A stretch of 48,278 bases of DNA from contig SLJO01000022.1 of NCBI GenBank assembly GCA_007135095.1, positions 1 to 48,278 on the forward strand, read 5' to 3'. The first letter of the stretch is position 1. Each line of letters starts with the position of its first letter. Shown piece by piece: positions 25,996-37,900 of the stretch. This stretch comes from Bacteroidales bacterium (GTDB lineage Bacteria > Bacteroidota > Bacteroidia > Bacteroidales > PUMT01). Made by a program: the position numbers and the translations under genes. Under the pieces are notes generated by a model. The model was not told the DNA's origin. It saw only the letters and a program-made list of their open reading frames with translations, and ran no database searches.

Positions 25996-28900
25996 TCAGT
26001 CTCTCCTCATAAGCAGGAAATCGCCTGTTTCTCTTATCTTTTCACCACTGTTGAGTACTCCCGTTACCCGGTATATGTAAACATCTTCCGATGCAGGTTG
26101 TTCCCTGTAATAACCATCCCAGCCAACGTCAATGTCATTGCTTTCAAAAAGCAGGACTCCCCAGCGGTTGTAAATTTCCAGCTTGTAATTATCTATATTG
26201 CCATTTAAGATTATTGGATAAAATACATGATTGCTGAAATCATGCCGGTTATATCTGCCTCCTCCTGATCCCGCCGGGTTTGGTGTAAATGCTGAAGGAA
26301 AATTAATCCTGGTGGTTTTGGTGACACTGACGGTTTCACGATACTCTGATAAGTCATAGCAGCCTTCGGCCGACCATACTGCAAGCCTTACCAGGAATGA
26401 GCCCTCGTTCTGGTAGGTGTGAACCGGGCTGAACTCATCAGATGAATTGCCATCGCCAAAATCCCAAAGGTATTGGCTGCTGTTTGTTGAATAGTTGAAG
26501 GTTCTCAATTCTCCTTCGGGTATAAAAAGCCTGGTTGGTGCAAGCTCAAAGGTTGATACGGGAGGCTCATGAACGGTTATTATCCTTTCACTAACAACAT
26601 CCTGTCCGTCCGGCCCCGTAACATACAGGCGCGTAAAATACCTGCCTGGTTTTTCATATGTATATACGGGGTTCTCTTCCAGTATTGTAATCCCGTCCTC
26701 ACCCAGTTCCCACCGGTAAGGATAATCTTCGGTTGTTGTTTTGGTGAACCTCACCTGAAGGGGAGGACATCCTTCGGTCTGGCTGACCGTGAAGCTTGCC
26801 GTTGGCTGGCGGTAATAGGTAATCCTGACGTCATCCGAGGAGATGCAGCCGTCAATATTTACTGACCAGATAAAGGTGTTCACCCCTTCGTGCAGTCCTT
26901 CAACGCTTGTTTCATGAGAACCCGGAGAGGCTATCGTCCCCCCTCCGGCGTCAGTGTTCCAGATGCCGGTTCCCCTTGCCGGAATGTTAGCCGACAGATA
27001 TGCCTGGCTGGTGTAAACTATCTGGTCAGGACCTGCGTAAACATCAGTCCTGTTATTCCTGACCTCCACACGGTCTGACAGTGAACAACTGTTGTTGGTA
27101 ATGGTCCACTGCAGTATATTGGTTCCCTGGCCAAGCTCCCTTATTGTGGTATTATACCGGGATGGATCATCAAAGCTGCCCGTTCCGCTTACCAGGCCCC
27201 ACCGCCCGGTGCCAACAGCCGGCATATTCCCGTTTAGCGGAGTGGAATTGCCGCACACAGCTATATTAACTCCTGCATCAGGAATTGTTGGCCTGTCGTT
27301 CCTGATCACCACATCACTCGTTGATATACAGTTTTCCCTGGTAATGGTCCACCGCAATATATTATTGCCGCGGGAGAGCCCTTCAACCCCCGAGTTGTAG
27401 AGGCCGGCATCAGTAAATGAACCCGAACCGCTTATAACACTCCAGGTGCCACTTCCCTGTACGGGAATATTACCTTCCAGTGTGGTGTTATCTTCACATA
27501 TTGTCCGGTCTGCTCCGGCTGCAGCAATCGTAGGTTTATTGTTCTGCAGTATTACTTCGCTGTACGCAGAGCATTGTCCGTTAGTGACTGTCCATCTGAG
27601 TATGTTCTCACCGGGGGCCAGACCGCTGACAGGGGTGGTGTTGTTATAGGCGTTATCAATGACTCCTGCTCCCTTTATAATGCTCCAGGTACCCTGCCCT
27701 TCCTCAGGCAGGCTGGCCGAAAGCAAGGCTGAATCTTCACACAGCACCTGGTCTGCACCAGCGAAGGTATCAAAAGGCTGGTTATTTCTTATTACAACCT
27801 CATCTACTGAAATGCAGCCTTCATTTTCAACCGTCCACCTGTATGTATTCGATCCTGTTCTTATTGAATTGACCATGGTATTATGCATATGCTCATTGGC
27901 AAATTCTCCCGAGCCATTCACTACCGACCATCTGCCGGATCCTATGACGGGCTGCCTTGCCTGCAGCTGAATGTTATCGGTGCATAAGGACTGGTCAGCG
28001 CCGGCGTAGGCGTTACTGGGACTGTCATTGCGGACAGTGATCTCATCCCAGGATACGCACCTGTTATTGGTGACGGTCCACCGCAAAACATTATTTCCCC
28101 TGTCAAGATTTGTCACCCTGGTATTCGAACTGTTCGGACTCTCAAATGTGGCTGATCCTGATCCTCCTCTTACCGACCATTGTCCGGCCCCGTTACCCGG
28201 GTTATTGGCATTCAGGATCAGTTCATTATCACAGGTAATAACATCTCTCCCCGCATCAGCCTGAATGAAATCAAAGCTCACCACTATTTCGTCGTAGCTT
28301 ACGCATCCCTGGTTTCCGATTGTCCACCGGAAAACATTCTTTCCCTGAGCCAGGCCCCTCACCATGGTATTTGCACTGAGAGGATCGTCGAATATTCCCG
28401 AACCGTTTATGACGGTCCACTGCCCTGTTTCGCCCACTGCAATATTTGGCTGGTTGGCATTGAGCTCCGCAGAATTTTCGCATACGTTCATGTTATAACC
28501 GGCATCCGCTGTTGTCGGCCTGTAATTGGTTATGGTCACCTGGTCTGAAAGTTTGCACTGGTTCCGGGTGATGGTGTACTGAAGGATATTTTCACCATTG
28601 GCCAGTGAACTGACAAAATTTCCCTCGAATGAACCTGCACCGCTCAGCACGCTCCACTCCCCGTTGCCTATGGTAGGCGTATTGGGGAACAGTTCGGCAG
28701 TGCCGTCGCAGGTTGACTGACCGGGGCCGGCATCGGGGGTTGTAGGGATATCATTGGTGATAATTACCGTATTGGATGAGACACAGTTTTCATGGGAGAC
28801 AGTCCACCTGAAAATATTATTGCCCTGTGCGAGCCCGCTGACCTGGCTGTTGTAAAGGGTGTTGTTTGCTATCTGGGCCGATCCTCCTTCGATTGTCCAT

Positions 28901-31900
28901 ATACCTGATCCTATAACAGGCTGGTTCCCGGCAAGAGTATAGGAGTCTGAGCACAATGCCCTGTTTGAACCTGCAGAGGCTGCCGAAGGTGTGTTATTTA
29001 TTATAGTTACCTCATCAAAATATTCGGTCGATCCAATGGTGACGCTCCAACGCAAAACATTGACCCCCTGTCCCAGGTCATAAACCCTGGTGTCTGCCTG
29101 CTCGTTATTCTCAAACCTTGCCGACCCCTGCCTCAGTGTCCATATACCAAACCCAAAAGGAGGCTCTGATGCGTTAAGCCTTGTCTCATTACCGCATAAG
29201 GTCTGATCCTCTCCCGCATAGATGGATTCCAGGGCCCCGTTGTTGATTGTCACATCACTGGCCGACGAGCAACCCTGGTTTGTAATGGTCCATCTCAGAA
29301 CGTTTGGCCCGGGCGCCAGGTCAGTTACAGTTGCATCATGAAGAGCCGTGTTGCTGAATGCTGCTGAACCATTCATAACCGACCACAGGCCTGTGCCGAT
29401 CATCGGCTCGTTGGCCTCAAGCTGTGCGTGGTTTATCGATATTTCCTGGTCGGGTCCTGCATTTGCAGGGGTAGGCATATTGTTAACAAGTATTACATTA
29501 TCGGTGAAAACGCACCCGCTTTTGATAATAGTCCACATCACTTCGTTTTCTCCCGTTGCCAATCCCGACACTCTTGTGTCATGTTCGCTTCTCTCCATGA
29601 AAGTGGCTGCTCCCCTGATGACAGACCATTCTCCCGTGGCACCCTCCGGCGGGACAGTGGCGTTAAGGGTGGTTCGGGAATCACACAGTACCTGGTCGGC
29701 TCCGGCGGTAATATCGATTTCACGGTTATTCACCGTTATGGTATCGCCAATCGAGCAGGCGTAGTTATCCACCACCCATGCGATCCTGTTAATACCTTTA
29801 TCCAGATTATAAACCCGTGTTACAGGATCGCTGCTGTCATCAAAAGCTCCCTGCCCTGATATTATCTTCCAGTCTCCAACTCCCGCAGCAGGTGAAGAAG
29901 CGTTGAGAAATGCCTCTCCATTGCACGTGGAAATATCACCTCCCGCATTTATACCCTGAGGCCTGTGATTGGTAATGATGACCGAAGCGCGGCTTATACA
30001 GCCGTTTTTGGTTATTGTCCAGTAGAGCTCGTTATCTCCCTGGTTAAAATTCCTTGCACTGGTAAGATGGTAGCCTGCATTTTCAAATGATGCACCACCA
30101 CCGGCAACGCTCCACAGGCCGCTTGATCCGGCCGGAGGCTGGGAACCTGCGAGGTTTATCTCCTCATTGCAGATAACCCTGTTGGAACCGGCATTTACCA
30201 GCACCCTGTTGTTATTTACCCTTACGGTATCTGAAATAAAACACGCATCGAGGGTTACATTATAGGCGAACACATTTTCACCCATTGCAAGTGAGCTTAC
30301 CAAAGGATCACTTGCATTCCTGTCGCTGAAAACGGCATAGCCGGAAACAGTTTCCCATATGGCGGTTCCGCCTGCCGGCACCGGGCTGCCGGAGAGAGCT
30401 GACTGGTCTGTGCACAGCTGCTGATCATCGCCGGCATATATAACCGGGGGCGCGAAAACGGTCAGGATATGGTCGTCTGACCAGCCTCCCGTTCCACAAC
30501 TGTTCTCTGCCCGCACCCGAACAACCTGGTCTCCCTGGGCAGCTTCGGGAGAGAATTTCACTTTTATGCTTCTGGATCCTTCTCCCTGAACAATTGAAGC
30601 ACCGGCCGGAATCTGCCACAGGTATGCGGTGGCATTTGCTATGGCTGGTACCTCAAAGATCACCTCTTCCTGTCCGCGGCAAACCTGGCTGTTTGATGCT
30701 GTTGCCATGATCTGTCCCGCATTTTCAGGCAGATTGTCGACCGAGACATAATGGTCGCCGGAAACCGGCCCCTCCCCGCAGCCGTTCGCCCCGCGGACCC
30801 TTATTGCACCACTTTGTGCACCGGGGTGGAAATCGACCACTATGGACCGGGTATTTGCACCTCCCGCCACCACTGCACCGGGGGGCAATTCCCATATATA
30901 ATGAGTGGCCCCGGTTACGGCAGGTATGCTGAAGGGTACATTGGTGCTCCCCTGGCATACACTCAGGGCTCCGCTGACCGGACCGGGTGCCGCAGGCAGG
31001 CTGGTCACGGCCAGGGTTACCGAGCCGTGCATCACGGACTGGCATCCGTTCGGGCTGGCAGCGGTAACGGTATATATTCCCGGTGCTGTTATAAGACCGA
31101 AATCAATCAGGTCGCCTGTTCCTGTCGCATTACCTGCAATGATCGAACCATCCAGCCACAGGGTATATTCGATTGCGGTGGTTGAGCCGGAAAGGCCCAC
31201 ACTCACGCCATTGGCATTTTCACAGAAAATACCCCCACCTGTAACATCATATTTTACAGGTATTTCATTAATTATCAGGGTTACCTGTGCCCGTTCGCTT
31301 TCACAGCCATGACTATTGGTTTGTGATACGTAGTAGTGGTGGGCCCCTGCAACAGATGCGGCGGGAGTGAATTCATTTCCGCTGTAAAGGGGAATGAATG
31401 AGCTGTTGCTTCCATACCATTTTATGTTGCTGCCTGTAGCGGCAAAAGCAGGATTTTGTTCTCCATGGCATGCTTCAAGTGGTGTCTGGCTGATTGCCGG
31501 GGGTGCCGGCACCGGTCTTATAACAAGACTTACCTGCGACAATTCACTTTCACAGCCATATGCATCAGTCTGGCTGATATAGTAATCATATGTGCCGGGT
31601 GCCGATACCAGGGCATCGGGGGTATATGCCGGGCCAGTGGCCAGCAGTGTGCCTGTGGGGCTATCATACCACCTGATATTGCTGCCATCGGCGGTCAGTT
31701 GGGGATTGGGACTGCCCTGGCAGATCTCACCGCCGGTACCTGAAGGCGACTGTGGCAGATCTCTTACCGTATATGCTACCTGGTTAAAGGGGCTTTCACA
31801 TCCGTTGGTCCCGGTCTGGGTGGCATAATAGTAGTAGCTGCCCGGTGCGGTCTGATCGGGTGTATAGCTGCTTCCGGAGTGGATAAGATTATCCGGGTGG

Positions 31901-34900
31901 AGGCTGCTGTTATCATACCAGCGGATATTGCTGCCTGTGGCTTCGAGTGTCCCGGGCGCTGCTCCAAAACAGACAAAGATATCATCTGCTGCAGGCTGCG
32001 AAGCCGGTTCCGTGTCGCTGCCGACAGTCACCGGTAGTGTTGCAGTGCAGCCAGTGGATACCCGGGTAACCTCAAGTGTATATGTTCCCGGGTCACTGAC
32101 ATAGACCGTCCTTGTATCAGCAACAGGAATGCTGCCCGGACCAATCCACCGGTAGCTTACATTGGCGGTGGTGGAGTTGCCTTCCAGCCTGACCGAAGTG
32201 GTGCTGCAGGTCAGGGTAAGGTTTCCCGGTTCGATATGGATATGGGGCGGCTGGATATCCTGAATGACCTCTACCCTGCGGAAGTCGGTACAGCCCGTTG
32301 CGGGATGGGTTGCCGTTACCGTGTACCAGCCGGGAAAGCTTACTCTTGGCTGGCTTGAGTTATAGTTTACAATGGGATGGTTATCGTCGCTTGTCCACAT
32401 AAATGTAGCACCGGCAGTATTTGAACCGGCCGACAGAATGACCTGGATCCTGTCGCAGGTGAGTTTTGGGGGGTTTTTATCGGCCGAAATATGCGGCAAC
32501 TCCATGTTTCCGGTCACGGTCACCTGTTTCTCAGACCAGCAGGAATTTGAGTTTTTGATTACCCTCAGGGTATAAACTCCCGGTGATGTCACAACCGGGT
32601 TCTGCACATTCTCATCGCCGGGCCGTATGGTGCCTCCCGCAACGGTTGTCCATAGCCATTCGACATCACTGGTGCCCGATGTGATTGTGCTTCTCAGCTG
32701 AACCTCGCCGGCAAGGCAGGTGAACTGATCCGGCTCCGCTATGGTAAATGTGGCGGTGGTGGTATCCTCCTCCACTGTTACCGATGCCTGGTTTGTGCAT
32801 CCCGTAAGAGGGTTGGTTACTGTAATTACATAGGTTCCCGGTGCATCAACTACCGGATTATAACTGTCTTCGCCGGACCATATATTTCCGCCAGCTGTCG
32901 ACCATTCAAAAAGGTGCGACCCGTCGACAGGCCTTCCGTAAAGCTCTACGGAACTTGCCTGGCAGGTCAGGCTGCCGGGGAAATTATCAATATCTATCAG
33001 GGGTATGTCTCCTGTTTGTCCTACTGTTACAGATGCTGTGGAGGGGCACCCGGTAACAGGGTGATGCACCGTAAGGAAATACTCCCCCGGAGCATTTACG
33101 GTAACATTCATCTGGTACCTGTCGGAGATGATGTTCCCGCCCACCGTTGTCCAGGCAGGATCGATACCCAGGGCGGAGCTGCCGGCAAGGCCAAGCGAAA
33201 CCGTTGCACAGCTAAGAAGGTATGGTCCTCCGGTAATCTCAACAGCGGCAACATCGCTGTTCCGGGTCACCTCAATGGAATTGAAATTTGTGCAGCCATT
33301 TGCCCGGTCTGTTACCGTTACTAAATATGTGCCGGGCTGATTTACACTTGCAGTCGGGGTTTCACCATAAAGGATGGTACCACCCGATGTGGTGGTCCAC
33401 AGGTAATCGACATTATCAGGAAGTGGCGAAACCTTCAGATCAGTCCACAATTTATCACACGTAAGCTCCTGCGGAGCGATGATCTGGGGCTGTTGTGGAG
33501 GTATCTTGTTCTCGCCAACGGTAACAGTTGCAGAAGCCTTGCAGCCATTAAGGGGATCGGTAACGGTAAGCATATATTCGCCCTGCTGATCTACAAGGGG
33601 ATGTTCTGTAGTGGGATTTTCAATGTTACCCGGACCATCCCACTGGTATAAAGCCCCGGTGGTGGTACTGGTGCCGTAAAGCGGCGTCCGGATATTGACG
33701 CAGCTAAGGGGAGCAGGAGAAGTATTAACGGCAATATGGGGAACAGTTTTGTTCTCTGCCACAAAAACGCTGCCCTGGGCGGTACACCCGTTATCCTGAT
33801 CGGTAACAGTAAGGTTGTAGGTCCCCCCGGAAGAGACTATCACTCTTTTATTTTCTGTCGATCCGCTTATTTGTCCGCCGCTGCCCGCCGTCCACTGGTA
33901 GCTGAAGGTGCCAGCGGAAAGTTCAGGGGTGATCTCGATGGTCTGGTTTTCACAGGTAACCGGTCCGGGTACATTGAACGAGATTATCCGGGGATCTTCA
34001 AGGTTGCTTCCAACTACTATATCGCTACTTGTGCTGCAGCCGGTCACAGGATGCCAGGCTGTAAGAGTATATGTTCCCGGAAGGTATACCGTGGGTTCTG
34101 TGTCGTCATCATTTTCTATTGAACCCGGGCCTGTCCACAGCAGATCCGAACCGGCCGGCTCTACTGTAGCGCTGAGCCGGATGCCGTCTGACTGGTTATT
34201 GCAGGTTATCTCCGGGGGCAATCCCGCTGCAAAGGTGATCGCCGGGGCAGCTGAAAGCAGGGTTACCTGTGCCTGGGCGCTGATCTCGCAGCCTGTTTGC
34301 GGATGGGCGGCATAGACGGTATAGGTTGCTGCCGCTTCTACAGATATTGTCTCATGCAAGGGATCGCCGAGTATTGTTCCTCCCGGACCCTCTTCCCACC
34401 GGAAAGTGGTGCCGGGGGTTGATGAGGCGGCTCTAAGAATGGTTGTGTTATTACTGCAGCTTAAATTATCGAAAGGAAGGATTTCCAGGCCGGCCGGAGT
34501 ATCTGTCACCTGCACCACCGTCACATTCCTTGTGGCGGGACAGCCATTGCTGTTGCCTGTGGCGGTAAGGGTATATGTACCCGGGGCATTGACAAAAGGA
34601 TTGGGAGACTGGGGGTTGCTGATCTGGGCGCCCGACGGGCCTGTCCAAAGAAGCGAGGCATCTGCTGCATTGCCCGAAAGCTGTACCTGCTGGCGGCTGC
34701 AGGTAAGGCTCTGGGGATTGTTATTGAAATTCACTATGACCGGGGCACTTTTGTTTTCAGTCACCTGGACGACAGCCTGTGAGATACATCCGTTGACGGG
34801 ATGAGTTGCAGTTGCCGTGTAGCTGCCGGCTGCAGTAACCGAGGGAGTGGCTGTATTGCCTCCCGATGATATTGTCCCGTCTGCGGTAGACCAGCTCCAG

Positions 34901-37900
34901 GCCACATCTGCTGTTGGCGATGAACCCATGAGGGTAACAGATGTGAGAGTACAGGTTAAAGTCCCGGGAACAGCTATGGATACACCGGGAACAGTTTTAT
35001 TTTCATTGATCCCGATACTTTCCTCACCCGTGCAGTGATTGTTCTGGTCTGTAATTCTAAGGGTATATGTCCCCCCTGTTGTTACGGTAAGGGCTGGGCC
35101 GGTCTGGCTCATAAGCTGTCCCTGGGGGCTAAACCACTGGTATTTGGGATCCGATGCATCAGTCCCCGACCCAACTGTAACCGACAGGTTGCTGCAGGTG
35201 ATATCACCGGGTGCATCAGGGAAGAATACAGACGGCACGGCAATATCTTCAATAACATTAACCGATGCCTCTGCGGGACACCCGCTTTCAGGATGAGTGA
35301 TTGTCAGTTTGTATACCCCCGGCTCATTCACCCATGGTGCCGTAATAGTTGATCCTGAAACTATTCCCGGTCCCGTCCACAGCAATGAAGCTCCCGTTAC
35401 CGTTGTGCTGCCCTGCAGCTGCACCTGTGTATCGGTGCAATTTATAGTTCCCGGATTTTGATTGACCCATATATCTGGTACCCTTTGATCATTTATAACC
35501 TCCACGGGTTTTTCGGCGGTGCAGCCATTCCCACCCGTAACTTTCAGTGTATAGATACCCGCTGAATAAACTGTTGGTGCCGAAGATCCCGTATTATCGA
35601 TTATACCGGTTGCCGAGGTCCATTCGAAGTGGGCAAAAGTTCCCGGAAGGGCCGGGTCGGTCGAAAGCACCACGTTATCATTTATACACGATATATTGCC
35701 CGAAACAAGAATTTGCATGGCTGAAAGATCCGGGCTGTCAGTATCTTCCTGAATAAATATGCTGACCGGATCGGAGGTGCAGGAAGTTTCAACATTGGTG
35801 GCAATCACGGTATAGTGTCCTCCGCGGTTGATTGTCACTTTATCAGGTGCCGGCACCGATAAGATGTTTCCTCCCTCGGATGCCTGCCACTGGTAGGTGA
35901 CCGGATAAGTGCTGCTGGTTGATGCTGTGAGTGTCATCTCCTGTGTATTACAGGTGATCATGCCTGCAGGTTTTGAGATAATTATTCCTTCCGGTGCTGC
36001 AGTATTTCTGGCAAGGGATATTTCACCCTTAGCGGAACATCCGTTTGCGGTTGCTGTTACCCGGTATGTTCCGGGCATATCAACCTGGGGGTTATGGATA
36101 TTGGCGTCACCTGTTATCCTTCCGCCGCCATGAGCCGTCCATGCCCATGCCACAACCGGAGTGGAGGAGGTTGCCGACAGGGTGACGGGATCGCCCGAAC
36201 AGTCCAGTTCCCCGGAAGGGTCATTTATAACAAGGCCGGGGATGGCATTTACAGTCACCAGCAATTCTGAAGGTTCGCCTGTCCCGCAGTTGTTCGAGGG
36301 AGTAACCCTTACATATCCCGAAGAGCTGCCTTTGGAAAAGGCCACTATGATCCTTCTTTCAGTATCGCTGTTCACGAACCCGGTGATTGACGCACCCGGG
36401 GGCAGCTCCCAGAGGTAAGAAGTGGCATGATTCACCGTGGGGGTGCTGTAACTGATGTTCATGTCGCCTTCACAAAGTTCCGTGATTCCCGTTACCGGGC
36501 CGGCCGCACCAGGGAGGGGGCGGACAGTTATTTCCTTCATTGGGGAAGCAGGGCCCGTTCCGCAGTCATTTTCACCCTTCACCGATATGGTGACAATTCC
36601 CGCATCCCTCGGGAACATCACGTTAATTGTGTTTGTTGTCTCACCCCCTGTAATGGTTGTTTCCGGTGGGAGGCTCCAGACATAATTGTCTGCTCTCGCG
36701 ATTTCGGGAACAAAAAGTGTTACCGGGGTATCAGGGCATGTCGATGACGGACCTGTTACCGACTGCGCAGGTGCCGGCAGCCTGTTTTTGGTTATGATTG
36801 CCGATCCTGGCATCAGTATAGAGCAGAGGGAAGCTGCATTCCTTGCCAGCACCGTGTATGTATTTGTGCCGTCATGATTCTGCTTGCCGAAGGAAACCGG
36901 GCTGCCGGTGCCGCTTTCCGTTTGCCCGGTGCTGGCCCCGTTCCTTAGCAGTTCATATATAACCCCTGTTTCCGAACCCGTCAGTCCAACTGCCACTCCA
37001 TCAGCGCCTTCACAAAATTCTCCGCCGCCTTCAATGGCAAAAATCTGTGGCAGCAGGTTTACGTTGATGGTTGCATTATCCGTGGTTGCACATCCTGTAA
37101 CCGGATTGGTGCCGGTAACATGGTATGTGGAGGTATTTAAAGGTGTTACCGTTATGTTCTCTGTTATCTCCCCTGTGCTCCAGAGATAATCGATGCCTGC
37201 CGTTCCGGTAACGGAAAGCTCAACGCTTCCGCCTGCACATATTTCGTAACTGGTTGCCTCTGCATTGACCATCGGAGCGGGATTGACATTTACCGTCACC
37301 TGGTCGATTGAGCTGCAGCCATGCTGAGTGGTGACTGTAAGTTTATAAGTGGTGGTTTCGTCGGGCTGAGCCACCGGGTTGGATATGGCAGGATCGGAAA
37401 GACTTCCGTCAAGGGGCGACCAGCTATACTGGTAACCTGGTACCTGGACTACATTATTAAGTAGGACGGATTCTCCCCGGCAAATCGTTTTATCGCTTCC
37501 GGCGTATGCACCGGGAAGCGGATGAACAACAACTTCCACATCTTCGGTCACCGAACAGCCGAATCCATCGGTTATGGTAACGCTGTAGGTAGTTGAAACC
37601 GTGGGTGTGGCCAAAGGGTCGGCTATCTGGTGGTTGTTAAGGGTGGCCGAAGGCTGCCACAGGTATGAGTCGCCCCCGCTGGCATTGAGTTGTGCAGATT
37701 CACCCAGGCAGATAGGTGCTACAGGATCGACAAGTCCGCCTGGAAAAGACTTCATTTCCACCGTCAGGCTTCCCATCAGGCACGGAACCCCGTCCTTAAT
37801 TGCAATTACTTCATAATCACCGGCTGTCATATTGGGCCATTCAATTTCTTTACCGGTACCCGCCCATGTCCCGATAGGGTTATTAATATTGCGGAATACC

